64,000 nt of DNA from Flavobacteriales bacterium (GCA_027491075.1 JAIXWX010000022.1:1-64000); one strand, 5' to 3'. Positions 54,248-62,968 are shown, numbered from the stretch's first letter. Made by a program: numbers and translations. The notes: generated by a model from the letters alone, not told the origin.

Positions 54248-54715
54248 TTGAAGGTACTCTTCATTTGTTTGGGAAACATCTGTCGCTCTCCAATTGCCGA
54301 AGGAGTGATGAGGGATTTTTTTCTAAAGAAACAAATTGATCTTGAGATTGACTCTGCTGGAACCAGTGGATATCACATCGGAGAATCACCTGATATCCGC
54401 GCCATTGAATGTCTTAGAAAGAAGGGAATTGATATCAGTGGATTAAAAGCCCGTCAGTTAAGGCATGAGGACTACATTTACTACGATCAACTTTTAGTAA
54501 TGGATAGAAATAACCTGAAAGATGTAGTCAACAATTGTCCGCGTCGCGATCTAATTTCCAAAGTTCGCCTCTTTAGAGAATTTGATAGCAATCCGCGTGA
54601 GCAAATCATTCCAGATCCCTATTATGGCGGAGATCATGAGTTTGAAAACGTCTATAAGCTATGCGTTAGTGCCACAGAGAACTTTTATCTGACACATCAT
54701 TTTAAACCGGAATAG
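54248..54715 (+). CDS. Low-molecular-weight protein-tyrosine phosphatase
   Basis: A 155-residue cytoplasmic phosphatase with the catalytic P-loop CLGNICRSPIAEG (Cys7 and Arg13), SAGTSGYHIGESPD and the general-acid Asp in PDPYYGG near the C-terminus. Bacterial members act on tyrosine kinases of polysaccharide export or other phosphoproteins. The start is TTG at 54248; no upstream alternative exists within the gap after accD, and a later start would remove Cys7. Confidence 0.92.
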   Translation: MKVLFICLGNICRSPIAEGVMRDFFLKKQIDLEIDSAGTSGYHIGESPDIRAIECLRKKGIDISGLKARQLRHEDYIYYDQLLVMDRNNLKDVVNNCPRRDLISKVRLFREFDSNPREQIIPDPYYGGDHEFENVYKLCVSATENFYLTHHFKPE

Positions 54716-54749
54716 TGTTATCTAGTCAGAGTAATAAATTTATCAAACC

Positions 54750-55559
54750 ATGAAAAAAAACAACTTTCTTCTATTGAGCATTTTCACTTTCTTGATTCTC
54801 TTTTCATGTAATAAGGAAGAAGAAGTCGCGTCATTAACAGATACCCAAAGTTCTCTTGAAAACGCAGCGAATACTGCTGAAAAAGGAATTAGTGATGCCG
54901 AAGATGCTGTAAGTTTGAAATCTGGTGGTGCATCTTCTTGTGGCTCAGGATGGTTAGAGACCTGCGCCATCGTTACTTCAACCGGTACAGCATTTCCGAA
55001 GACCATCACTATTGATTTTGGGACCGGCTGCGAAGATCTCCTTGGACGAGTTCGTTCAGGAAAAATTTTCATCCATCTAACCGACTCTTTTAGTAATGAG
55101 GGCGCAGTTCGCACTGTAACATTTGAAAACTTCACAATCAATGGAATAGGAATCTCGGGATCACGAGTTTCAACAAATACCGGGACGAACTCAAGCGGTC
55201 TGCCCACTTTTAATCGAGTTATAGATACGGATATCACCAATGACGGATTAACTTTTCAGAGGAACTTTAACCAAAGCATTACTTGGCTGAGTGGGTTTGA
55301 TACACCTGCCTGTGGGGATAACGTGTTCAGTATTATGGGTGAAGGATCAATAACTCGTCCGAATGGAGTTGTAGTTGCAAGAAGTATTGTTCAGCCTGTA
55401 TTTTATAGCTATCAATGCCCATATGTTATTTCGGGAGTTGTAGAAGTATACACTCTTCAAGGAGTATTCACCATTAACTATGGTATGGGTACCTGCGACA
55501 ATCAGGCGAGCGTTACAAATCCCAATGGTGTAACAACCACTTTAACATTACCCGGATAA
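54750..55559 (+). CDS. Bacteroidota lipoprotein of unknown function
   Basis: A 269-residue lipoprotein (signal MKKNNFLLLSIFTFLILFSC). After an acidic linker there is a beta-rich domain with a patterned set of Cys residues and Gly-rich turns: CAIVTSTGTAFPKTITIDFGTGC, DLLGRVRSGKIFIHLTDSF and, near the end, FTINYGMGTCDNQASVTNPNG. I recognise the pattern from other Bacteroidota lipoproteins but know of no function. It probably sits in the outer membrane. It has its own strong terminator and lies 34 nt after the phosphatase gene. Confidence 0.75.
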   Translation: MKKNNFLLLSIFTFLILFSCNKEEEVASLTDTQSSLENAANTAEKGISDAEDAVSLKSGGASSCGSGWLETCAIVTSTGTAFPKTITIDFGTGCEDLLGRVRSGKIFIHLTDSFSNEGAVRTVTFENFTINGIGISGSRVSTNTGTNSSGLPTFNRVIDTDITNDGLTFQRNFNQSITWLSGFDTPACGDNVFSIMGEGSITRPNGVVVARSIVQPVFYSYQCPYVISGVVEVYTLQGVFTINYGMGTCDNQASVTNPNGVTTTLTLPG

Positions 55560-55578
55560 TCAAGTTTTCTAGTTCAAT

Positions 55579-55608
55579 AAAAGCCACGCCTATCGGCGTG
55601 GCTTTTTT
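55579..55608 (+). terminator. Terminator of the unknown lipoprotein gene
   Basis: AAAAGCCACGCC-TATC-GGCGTGGCTTTT followed by more T; 12-bp stem, about 20 nt after the stop codon. Confidence 0.92.
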
Positions 55609-55626
55609 CTTTTAATCTACTTATAG

Positions 55627-55634
55627 TATTTTCG
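55627..55634 (+). promoter_or_regulatory. -7 box of the lectin-domain gene (leaderless)
   Basis: TATTTTCG followed by TAGA and the ATG at 55639. The start point would coincide with the start codon. Confidence 0.4.
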
Positions 55635-55638
55635 TAGA

Positions 55639-57600
55639 ATGAAATTTCTCTGTCTCTTTCGTCCTCTCCTTGTTTTCTTTACTCTTTCGTTATTGGGACA
55701 AAAGCTCTACTGTCAAACTTATTTTTTAAACGGAGATGCCTCCTTTTTAGGCGACGATTGCTACCAACTTACTCCGTCTTTTAACTTTGCTAATGGCACC
55801 GTTTGGTATGGCGATCAATTGAATCTGAATGAGCCTTTTGATATCCAATTTAGAATGAACCTTGGATTTAACGATGGAAATGGAGCGGATGGAATTTGCT
55901 TTGTGCTGCACACCTTAGGTACTTCGGCTATCGGAGAAGATGGGGGTGGTATGGGCTATTTAGGGTTTAATACCTCTTTAGGAATTGAGTTCGATACTTA
56001 TCAAAATGGTCAATATGGCGATCCATTCGAAGATCACATTGCCATTCAGCAAAACGGCGATATCAATCACAATGGATCTAACAATATTGCCGGTCCAGTG
56101 CAGATGTCTCCCTTTAGCGCTAACACGGAAGACGGAGACTATCATACTGTTCAAATTACTTGGAATCCGCAAACTCAAGCCATTCGCGTTTTCTTCGATT
56201 GTGTATTTAGAGCTCAAGGAAATGTTGACTTGATCAATGACATATTCAATGGACAAAATCTAGTGTATTGGGGATTCACAGCGGCTACAGGCGGAGAAGT
56301 AAATGATCAAATAGTTTGTCTTCAAGAAAATATTTTATCGGTGGGAGAAAGCGTTACGATCTGTTCCGGCTCATCAACGATTCTTTCAGCTGGTGCTTCT
56401 TTGGACGGTTCCTACCAATGGACTCCCGCTGAAGGATTGAACGATCCTACTTCTGCAACTCCAACAGCGTCGCCTAGTGTTAACACTACATACACTGTTA
56501 CCTACACTGACCTTTGCGGGGAAGACCAGCTTGCAGAAGTAGATGTAGTTGTGGATGATCTTGAGGTTGAAGTGCTAAATACCGATGTGTTGAATTGTTT
56601 TAACAGCACTGTTTCTGCTTCGGCTCAAACCAACTTTGACAATGGAATTGAATATACCTGGACAAACTCAAACGGTACTGTTCTGAATCAAGGATTAGGT
56701 GTTGAAAATGTCAATATCGTTCTTCCAGGACTTTATTTCGTGTCTGTCAATTATAATGATGAGTGCTTTGCCAGTGATGAGTTTAATGTGCTTGGCAACT
56801 TCACGACTTACCCTGCGCTTCCAACAGCAGATAGTGTTTTGAACTGCAATGTTTCTTCCGTGGTTTTATATAATGCTCTGGTGAATGATGCAGCTAATTA
56901 TGAATGGAGTTTTGATAATACGTTTATTTCCAATCAACCCAATATTGAAACTTCCACACCCGGACTGTATTCGTTGATTACTACGAATCCAGAGTCAGGT
57001 TGTACTGATTTGGAAACATTTACACTGGAGCAGGACATTCAGGTACCGTTTATCGTGTTGCCGCCTCAAGACACACTAAATTGCCAAAGGAGGCAAATTG
57101 TATTATCTAATTTTAATGTCACAAATACCGATCAATACGAAGTCAACTGGACTGCGCTCACCGGTGCGATCAGTTCTGGAAGTACAACCAACTCCCCTAT
57201 TTTTACTCAACCCGGTTTGTATCAAGTAGTGGCTACCTCATTGATAAATGGATGCACCAACTCTGCTAATGTGGAAATTGTTGCCGATGAATACTTCTTT
57301 GTAAATCTCGATGAGCTTTCTTTTCCCAATATCATCACACCTAATGGCGATTCTAAAAATGAAGGTTGGCGACCATTTATTAAAAGCACTCCAGACCTTC
57401 CAATTATGGATCTATTCACTGTCTATAACCTGAGCGTCTTCAATCGCTGGGGAAGTTTAATTGATGAGGTAAAAAGAGGTCAAACATGGCAACCAGAATT
57501 TTCTGATGGCACCTACTACTACATTCTTGAATTTGATATTACCTGTGAGAAAAATAGAAGAGAAAAAGTAAGTGGGGAAATAACCATTACCACTGAATAG
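55639..57600 (+). CDS. L-type lectin-domain T9SS type-B cargo protein
   Basis: A 653-residue secreted protein: signal peptide (ending KLYCQ), an L-type (legume-like) lectin domain (about 30-235, with GADGICFVLHTLG, LGIEFDTYQNG and VQITWNPQTQAIRVFFD), one Ig-like module beginning VTICSGSSTILSAGASL, further Ig-like repeats and a C-terminal type-B T9SS sorting domain (PNIITPNGDSKNEGW, then VFNRWGSLIDEV and DGTYYYIL). It is probably a surface lectin binding glycans. Its last 14 bases overlap the 3' end of ung on the other strand. Confidence 0.92.
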   Translation: MKFLCLFRPLLVFFTLSLLGQKLYCQTYFLNGDASFLGDDCYQLTPSFNFANGTVWYGDQLNLNEPFDIQFRMNLGFNDGNGADGICFVLHTLGTSAIGEDGGGMGYLGFNTSLGIEFDTYQNGQYGDPFEDHIAIQQNGDINHNGSNNIAGPVQMSPFSANTEDGDYHTVQITWNPQTQAIRVFFDCVFRAQGNVDLINDIFNGQNLVYWGFTAATGGEVNDQIVCLQENILSVGESVTICSGSSTILSAGASLDGSYQWTPAEGLNDPTSATPTASPSVNTTYTVTYTDLCGEDQLAEVDVVVDDLEVEVLNTDVLNCFNSTVSASAQTNFDNGIEYTWTNSNGTVLNQGLGVENVNIVLPGLYFVSVNYNDECFASDEFNVLGNFTTYPALPTADSVLNCNVSSVVLYNALVNDAANYEWSFDNTFISNQPNIETSTPGLYSLITTNPESGCTDLETFTLEQDIQVPFIVLPPQDTLNCQRRQIVLSNFNVTNTDQYEVNWTALTGAISSGSTTNSPIFTQPGLYQVVATSLINGCTNSANVEIVADEYFFVNLDELSFPNIITPNGDSKNEGWRPFIKSTPDLPIMDLFTVYNLSVFNRWGSLIDEVKRGQTWQPEFSDGTYYYILEFDITCEKNRREKVSGEITITTE

Positions 57601-58246
57601 GGGTTTTATTTCTTTCAGTCAATGCGCTATTCGCTTTTGAAAAAGGTTTAGAGCCGAAAAAACCCCGATACGATGAAAGCGGAGAAGGATGAGCTGACCG
57701 AAGGATGCAATGCCGAGAGTCAATGAGCTTTGCTTTTTCTTCCGCTTTCGCGCCCCACAAAATGAATACAATGAAATCGCATTTACTTGAAATATACTCA
57801 ATGGTATTTTGAGTGAATGTCTCCCATCCCATGTTTCGGTGAGAATCGGGAATTCCCTTTTGAACCGTCAGCACATTATTCAATAAAAAAACGCCTTGTT
57901 TTACCCAGTCTTCTAGGTTCCCTGTCAATCGAGGGGCAGTATCTATATCACTTTCAAGTTCTTTAAGAATATTCCTAAGAGACGGGGGAAAGTCTACACC
58001 ATCATTAACAGAAAAGGACAATCCATGCGCTTGATCTGGCCCATGATAAGGGTCTTGACCAAGAATCACAACCTTAATATTCTCTGGAGGACAAATTTTA
58101 TATACTTCAAAAATGCTTTCTTTCGGTGGATAGCATATATGACGAGAGTATTCATCTTCTACTCGTTTCAAAAGTTCCTTAAAATAAGATTTCTCCTTCT
58201 CCGAGGAGAAAAATTCTGACCATGTATTTCTTGGAAAGTCTATCAT
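57587..58246 (-). CDS. ung: Uracil-DNA glycosylase (family 1)
   Basis: Removes uracil from DNA. The 219-residue protein has the catalytic water-activating motif ILGQDPYHGPDQAHGLSFSV (near 63-82) and the leucine-loop HPSPLSSYRGFFGSKPFS near 185. It is monocistronic, convergent with the lectin-domain gene, and overlaps it by 14 bp. No terminator is seen at its 3' end. Confidence 0.96.
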   Translation of the reverse strand: MIDFPRNTWSEFFSSEKEKSYFKELLKRVEDEYSRHICYPPKESIFEVYKICPPENIKVVILGQDPYHGPDQAHGLSFSVNDGVDFPPSLRNILKELESDIDTAPRLTGNLEDWVKQGVFLLNNVLTVQKGIPDSHRNMGWETFTQNTIEYISSKCDFIVFILWGAKAEEKAKLIDSRHCILRSAHPSPLSSYRGFFGSKPFSKANSALTERNKTPIQW

Positions 58247-58287
58247 AAAAAAACCACCGCAATTTGACGAATCAAATCTACGGTGGT
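58247..58287 (-). terminator. Terminator of the T9SS protease gene
   Basis: On the minus strand ACCACCG / CGGTGGT closes a long hairpin with an inner ATTTGA / TCAAAT stem, followed by T7; it lies directly before the ung start codon. Confidence 0.85.
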
Positions 58288-58309
58288 CTCTTTGAGTTTA
58301 AACATTCTA

Positions 58310-59998
58310 TTATTTCACCACAGTGAATTTCTTTGTAACGAAATTACCGTTCTCTTCAATCGCAGAAATAAAATAAACACCATCATTAAAATCATTCAAC
58401 GAAATGATAGAGTTATTGATATTAGCGGTATAGCTTTCAACCAAACTTCCTTTGCTGTCGAAAATGCGAATCTCTTTTACGCTAATTCCTGACGGTATTT
58501 GTATCTGGAGAATTTCAGACGCCATCGTTGGGAAAATTGTAAATGCTTCGAATGTCAATTCATTTACTTCAGTGGACGTACTTGGTGCACATGGCTGTGC
58601 ATTTGCGGTATTGGGATAAGCTCCATCAAATGAAACAAGACCAGTATTGGTGGGGTCTAACCAATCCACCAAATCTTCATTGGCTGGATTTGGATTACCA
58701 TAAAAGTGTTTGTCCATTTTACCGTAATAGTCAGCCGCATCTTGGTCACTGCAAAAACTTAATCCTCCAGTCAAAGTACCAATAATTCTTTTATTTCCGT
58801 TAAAGATTGGCGATCCAGAAGATCCACCTTCAGTAACGCCCCAATTGGTTTCGGTTTCTGTCCAAATAACTCTCCAGTGATTTCCAGGCGATCCACCGGG
58901 ATACGTTCCGTTAGCACATGTTGATGCATGAGAAATTTTCTTGGCATCACCGCTAGGATGATGAATGCATACGGCTCTATAGCCCGCTCCAAACACAGTC
59001 GGTGCAGAAGTTACCGCACTCCAACCAGCATAGTAAACATCCCAGGAAGCTGGAATTGTATCATCCATTTCTAAGAGCGCGAAGTCAGAGCCTGTTGCTC
59101 CGCCGTTGTCATTGCTGTCAGCGCGCAAGATTAATCCGACGCGTTGAAAACTCTGTGGAGCAGATCCACTTCCACAATTCGCCTTTTGGAATCTAAACCG
59201 TGTGGTAGAAGCGAGCAAATCAGTAGCATCCGAATCCTCTGTACAGTGCATTGCGGTTAGAATATAGTTCTTACAGTCACCGCTAGTGTTATTGACTACT
59301 GTGCCAGAGCAAAAACCTATTCCATTGCCAGCTACCAAACTAAGACGTACCACAGCGTTGCGTTGATCAACCCAATCCACACCCTCTGGGCAATTGACGT
59401 CTACCTGACAAGCTTCGCTTGTATTCAAACCTCCACGATCTTCTCTTGGATCATAAATAAAGCGATAATAATGGATAAAGTTCTTTATCTCTAATCGAGG
59501 TTCTCCTACAACTGTGGCGGGCTGTAGATATTCGAAAATAGCCTCATCCCCGTATGCATCAGCGCTTCTGTATACTCCAGAAGGGTGATTTTCTTCACTA
59601 TAAAAAGGTCCCTCAAACCAGCTTCTATCGGCACTATAAATAAAATAAGAACTCCCTTCCGGTAGATAAAAGTTATTGAAAATTATACCAGTAGCAAGAG
59701 CGCCAGAGGTCCTAAAACGCAACTGCCATATTTTGTTGCCCTGATCATCAACGGTCCATTTGCCATGTGTCTCAGGAGTAGCTGTGTAGTCTATAAGCTC
59801 TCCATACATGGACATTTTGCCCAACTTATCATTCGCTTGCGCATCTGCTACTAATTGTGCTTGATTAAAAGAAGGAAGTTCGACTGTTTCCAAAGAGTTC
59901 AATTCTGCCTCATGCATGAAATAGCCAAAAGGAACTTCTTGAGAAAAAACCGCCAGATGAAAGTATGTCAATAAGGCAGTTAAGTAAATTTTTTTCAT
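58310..59998 (-). CDS. Secreted lysyl-endopeptidase-like serine protease with T9SS type-A sorting domain
   Basis: A 562-residue trypsin-like protease of the lysyl-endopeptidase (Achromobacter protease I, S1) kind. Signal peptide (ending FHLAVFSQ), a propeptide, then the catalytic triad: His in YILTAMHC (near 251), Asp in GSDFALLEMDD (near 307) and Ser in EGGSSGSPIFNG (near 394). The C-terminal ~75 residues (LTFEAFTIFPTM through YFISAIEENGNFVTKKF) are a type-A T9SS sorting domain. It is exported across the outer membrane and would cleave proteins after lysine outside the cell. Monocistronic with a terminator at its 3' end. Confidence 0.93.
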   Translation of the reverse strand: MKKIYLTALLTYFHLAVFSQEVPFGYFMHEAELNSLETVELPSFNQAQLVADAQANDKLGKMSMYGELIDYTATPETHGKWTVDDQGNKIWQLRFRTSGALATGIIFNNFYLPEGSSYFIYSADRSWFEGPFYSEENHPSGVYRSADAYGDEAIFEYLQPATVVGEPRLEIKNFIHYYRFIYDPREDRGGLNTSEACQVDVNCPEGVDWVDQRNAVVRLSLVAGNGIGFCSGTVVNNTSGDCKNYILTAMHCTEDSDATDLLASTTRFRFQKANCGSGSAPQSFQRVGLILRADSNDNGGATGSDFALLEMDDTIPASWDVYYAGWSAVTSAPTVFGAGYRAVCIHHPSGDAKKISHASTCANGTYPGGSPGNHWRVIWTETETNWGVTEGGSSGSPIFNGNKRIIGTLTGGLSFCSDQDAADYYGKMDKHFYGNPNPANEDLVDWLDPTNTGLVSFDGAYPNTANAQPCAPSTSTEVNELTFEAFTIFPTMASEILQIQIPSGISVKEIRIFDSKGSLVESYTANINNSIISLNDFNDGVYFISAIEENGNFVTKKFTVVK

Positions 59999-60098
59999 TT
60001 AGATTTAATGATTTAAAAACAGGTTTACCGCGCTAATATACTTATTCAAACTAAACATTAATTACCCTAATCGACGTAAAAAAAAAACACAATACCCG

Positions 60099-60106
60099 TA
60101 GCTTTG
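60099..60106 (+). promoter_or_regulatory. -7 box of tsaC
   Basis: TAGCTTTG, 8 nt before the ATG at 60115, giving at most a very short leader. No -33 TTG. Confidence 0.4.
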
Positions 60107-60114
60107 CATTCTCA

Positions 60115-61056
60115 ATGGCAGTAATTGGACAAGATATAGATCAAGCAGCTCGAATCATTCTAAACGGAGGATTGGTTGGAATGCCCACCGAAACTGTTTA
60201 TGGTTTGGCCGCAAACGCTTTGGATGAAAAGGCCGTCCTAGATATTTTCAAGGTAAAAAGAAGACCTAGTTTCGACCCCCTCATAGTACACGTCGCTTCT
60301 CTTGAAATGCTGCATTCTCTGGCTACAGGACTAAATGATTCTGCCCAGGAACTTTTGTATCGATTTTGGCCAGGCCCTTTAACGCTCATCTTGAAAAAAA
60401 AGAATATCGTTCCTGACTTGGTCACTTCTGGACACTCGACAGTCGCTGTTAGAATGCCCAAACACCCGATGGCTCTGAAACTTATTGAGAAATCCGGTGT
60501 GCCCATCGCTGCGCCAAGCGCAAACCCTTTTGGTTATGTTTCCCCCACTCGACCTTCGCACGTCGACAAACAGTTAGGTGATCAAATACCCTATATCCTC
60601 GATGGCGGAAAATGCGCTATTGGAATTGAGTCTACAATTCTGGAAGTTTCAGATGAAGAAATTAAGGTGCTTCGACTTGGAGGACTGAGCCCTGACTTGT
60701 TATTGCCATTTAAGGGGAAAATTACATTTGCATCATTTAGTTCTAGCAATCCCGTTGCGCCTGGAATGCTTACATCACATTATTCCCCAAAGAAGAAGTT
60801 TGTTGTTGGTAATCTAATCCAACTAATGGAGCAATACCCTGAGGCTGCAATTTTATCTTACACCACTTTCTACCCCGGAAGAGAATGTTACGTGTTATCT
60901 AAAAAAGCAGACCTTACTGAAGCCGCTTCCAACTTGTTTCATTTTATGAGAAGCCTAGATGAAGGAAATAACGAAGTGATAATTGCGGAACTTGTACCAC
61001 CTGAAGGTCTTGGTCGGGCGATTAATGATCGCCTACTAAGGGCTTCCGCCTCTTAA
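60115..61056 (+). CDS. tsaC: L-threonylcarbamoyladenylate synthase (Sua5/TsaC)
   Basis: Makes threonylcarbamoyl-AMP for t6A at position 37 of ANN-decoding tRNAs. The 313-residue protein has the YrdC domain (PTETVYGLAANALDEKAV, KVKRRPSFDPLIVHV, GPLTLILKKK, APSANPFGYVSPT) and a C-terminal Sua5 domain (from about 215), so it is the two-domain Sua5 type rather than the short TsaC. It is convergent with ndh (4-bp overlap). Confidence 0.94.
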   Translation: MAVIGQDIDQAARIILNGGLVGMPTETVYGLAANALDEKAVLDIFKVKRRPSFDPLIVHVASLEMLHSLATGLNDSAQELLYRFWPGPLTLILKKKNIVPDLVTSGHSTVAVRMPKHPMALKLIEKSGVPIAAPSANPFGYVSPTRPSHVDKQLGDQIPYILDGGKCAIGIESTILEVSDEEIKVLRLGGLSPDLLLPFKGKITFASFSSSNPVAPGMLTSHYSPKKKFVVGNLIQLMEQYPEAAILSYTTFYPGRECYVLSKKADLTEAASNLFHFMRSLDEGNNEVIIAELVPPEGLGRAINDRLLRASAS

Positions 61057-62324
61057 GAGTTTCTTTTAAAAGGACGTATAATAAGTCTCAAATCCCGAGA
61101 GTGCCTGAAGTAATTTAAGGCCCAATTGATTAGAACAACCAATTTATTTCTGAAGCCGACTAGTTGATAAATGTGTACAAACAACCAGGCTATCCAAGCT
61201 ATCCAACCTTTGAGCTTAACCTTAGGTAGTTCTGTAACCGCTTTGTTTCGGCCTATAGTAGCCATTGATCCGAGATCTTTGTATTCGAAGGATTTCCATG
61301 ACTCTACGTCTAAAGACCTCTTAAAATTTGAAGCCAAATATCTTCCCTGCTGAATTGCTGGCTGTGCCACCATCGGAAGACCATTAGGGAAAACTTCCGT
61401 GCAGAATTCGGCCGCGTCGCCTATAGCAAAAACATTTGAAAGCCCAATTACTCTGCAGTTTTCATCTACCTTAATTCTTCCACCAGAAATTTTTTCTACC
61501 GAAATACCCCCAGGAATAGCTGCCTTTACACCCGCGGCCCATATGAGCATTGCACCAGACAATTCTCTTCCGTCGCTGCAGAATACCTTTTTACCGTCAT
61601 AGTCCTTGACACGCGTGTTTAACCAAATATCCACGCCCATGCTCTTTAACGCGTTATATGCATTCTCACTACTAAATGAGGACATGACCTTTAATAACCG
61701 ATCGTTTGCTTCGATAAGATGCACATCCATTGCTCTAACATCTAAGTCGGGATAATCTTTTGGAAGAATGTCTTTTCGAAGTTCTGCAATCGCGCCTGCC
61801 AATTCAACACCTGTTGGACCACCTCCTACTATAATAACACTCATTAATGCTTCTCGTTCCTTTAAGTCGTCCGACAAAAGTGCTTTCTCAAAGTTTTGAA
61901 GGAGCAGACTTCTAATGTCCAATGCCTCAGAAACCGATTTCATTGGCATAGAACGTTGTTCTATGTTATCTAGCCCAAAAAAGTTAGAGGTGGCACCCGT
62001 AGCGATGATCAAATAGTCATAGTACAGTTCTCCTATAGTGGTACAAATTGTATTTGATTCTGCCTTTATCTCCAGTACTTCGGTCATTCGAAAATAGAAG
62101 TCCTTTTTTCCAGAGAATATTTTTCTAAACGGATAAGCTATGCTTCCAGGTTCTAATCCCGCTGTAGCTACTTGATAAAACAAGGGTTGAAACGCATGGT
62201 AATTCTGTTTGTCGAGAAGTACCAATTGAAACCCAGCATTCGCCATAGACTTGGCGAAATGTAATCCTCCAAAACCACCACCGACAATGACAATTCTCTT
62301 TTTACTTTCATTGGGTATATTCAT
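61053..62324 (-). CDS. ndh: Type II NADH dehydrogenase
   Basis: Non-proton-pumping NADH:quinone oxidoreductase on the inner membrane. The 423-residue flavoprotein has the FAD Rossmann motif IVGGGFGGLHFAKSM, YHAFQPLFYQVATAGLEPGSI, the NADH motif VIVGGGPTGVELAGAIAEL and FAIGDAAEF, and a C-terminal amphipathic region (GWIAWIAWLFVHIYQLVGF) for membrane attachment. It is monocistronic and convergent with tsaC, overlapping by 4 bp. Confidence 0.94.
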   Translation of the reverse strand: MNIPNESKKRIVIVGGGFGGLHFAKSMANAGFQLVLLDKQNYHAFQPLFYQVATAGLEPGSIAYPFRKIFSGKKDFYFRMTEVLEIKAESNTICTTIGELYYDYLIIATGATSNFFGLDNIEQRSMPMKSVSEALDIRSLLLQNFEKALLSDDLKEREALMSVIIVGGGPTGVELAGAIAELRKDILPKDYPDLDVRAMDVHLIEANDRLLKVMSSFSSENAYNALKSMGVDIWLNTRVKDYDGKKVFCSDGRELSGAMLIWAAGVKAAIPGGISVEKISGGRIKVDENCRVIGLSNVFAIGDAAEFCTEVFPNGLPMVAQPAIQQGRYLASNFKRSLDVESWKSFEYKDLGSMATIGRNKAVTELPKVKLKGWIAWIAWLFVHIYQLVGFRNKLVVLINWALNYFRHSRDLRLIIRPFKRNS

Positions 62325-62370
62325 ACGGGATTCGGTCTTGAAATTTGTGTGAAATTAATTTGAATAAAAT

Positions 62371-62408
62371 AAAAAAAGCCTGAAAGTCTAAAAAACTTTC
62401 AGGCTTTT
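62371..62408 (-). terminator. Terminator of tRNA-Met
   Basis: Minus strand AAAAGCCTGAAAGT / ACTTTCAGGCTTTT stem (14 bp, 7-nt loop) followed by T7; it starts 2 nt after the tRNA discriminator base. Confidence 0.9.
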
Positions 62409-62409
62409 G

Positions 62410-62483
62410 TAGCGGGAGGGGGGCACGATCCCCCGACCTCATGATTATGAATCATGCGCTCTAACCAGCTGAGCTACCCCGCC
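62410..62483 (-). tRNA. tRNA-Met (CAT), T-loop variant
   Basis: A 74-nt cloverleaf on the minus strand: acceptor GGCGGGG/TCCCGCT (two G-U pairs), D arm GCTC/GAGC, anticodon stem CATGA/TCATG with loop TTCATAA (anticodon CAT), T stem GGGGG/CCCCC, discriminator A, no CCA encoded. The anticodon stem lacks the GGG:CCC of initiator tRNA, so it is elongator Met, or possibly Ile2 with a lysidine-modified C34. The T-loop is ATCGTGC instead of TTCGANY: position 54 is A and 58 is T, the reverse of the conserved T54-A58 pair. Confidence 0.93.
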
Positions 62484-62499
62484 ATTTGTTAAGCGGGCG

Positions 62500-62507
62500 C
62501 AAATATA
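62500..62507 (-). promoter_or_regulatory. -7 box of tRNA-Met
   Basis: Minus strand TATATTTG, 16 nt before the tRNA 5' end; full match to the -7 consensus, no -33 TTG. Confidence 0.5.
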
Positions 62508-62584
62508 ATTCTTTTTCTCATTTTGCTATGATTGATCAATAAAAAATAGTATCCTTGCATCACTAACCTTATACTCAAGGCCAT

Positions 62585-62968
62585 ATGCTCGTCGAAAACA
62601 AAATGGAACTCGAATACATTATTCGCACCAGTGATCACATCCTCTACAACTGTATTTCCTCTCCAAGTGGTCTAGAAGATTGGTTTGCTGATGAAGTAAA
62701 TATTAGAGGAGAGGTATTTACATTCAAATGGGAAGGCGAAGAAAGAAAGGCTCAGCTTGTTTCTACGAAAAAAAATCAAAGCGTTAAATTTCATTGGCTC
62801 GACGAAGGAAAAGAAAAGACATTCTTCGAAATGAAAATCAAGATTGACGACATGACTGGCGAAGTGGCACTCATCGTCACTGATTTTTATGAGGATGGAG
62901 AAATGGACGAACAAAAAATGCTCTGGGACAGCGCTGTTGAAAATCTAAGAAGAGTGATCGGAGGTTAA
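62585..62968 (+). CDS. START-like domain protein
   Basis: A 127-residue cytoplasmic protein of the START/AHSA1-like superfamily (a Bacteroidota group). Recognisable segments are YNCISSPSGLEDWFADEVN, FTFKWEGEERKAQL, KFHWLDEGKEKTFFEMKI and a closing helix QKMLWDSAVENLRRVIGG. The fold holds hydrophobic ligands; no ligand is known. An ATG at 62603 (MELEYIIRT) is an alternative start. It is convergent with trmN6, overlapping by 4 bp. Confidence 0.85.
   Translation: MLVENKMELEYIIRTSDHILYNCISSPSGLEDWFADEVNIRGEVFTFKWEGEERKAQLVSTKKNQSVKFHWLDEGKEKTFFEMKIKIDDMTGEVALIVTDFYEDGEMDEQKMLWDSAVENLRRVIGG

Noticed and set aside
51402-57600. Ig-like repeat regions as DNA-level tandem repeats
   Set aside because: The modules are similar only at protein level; the nucleotide sequences are too diverged to be a recent repeat array.
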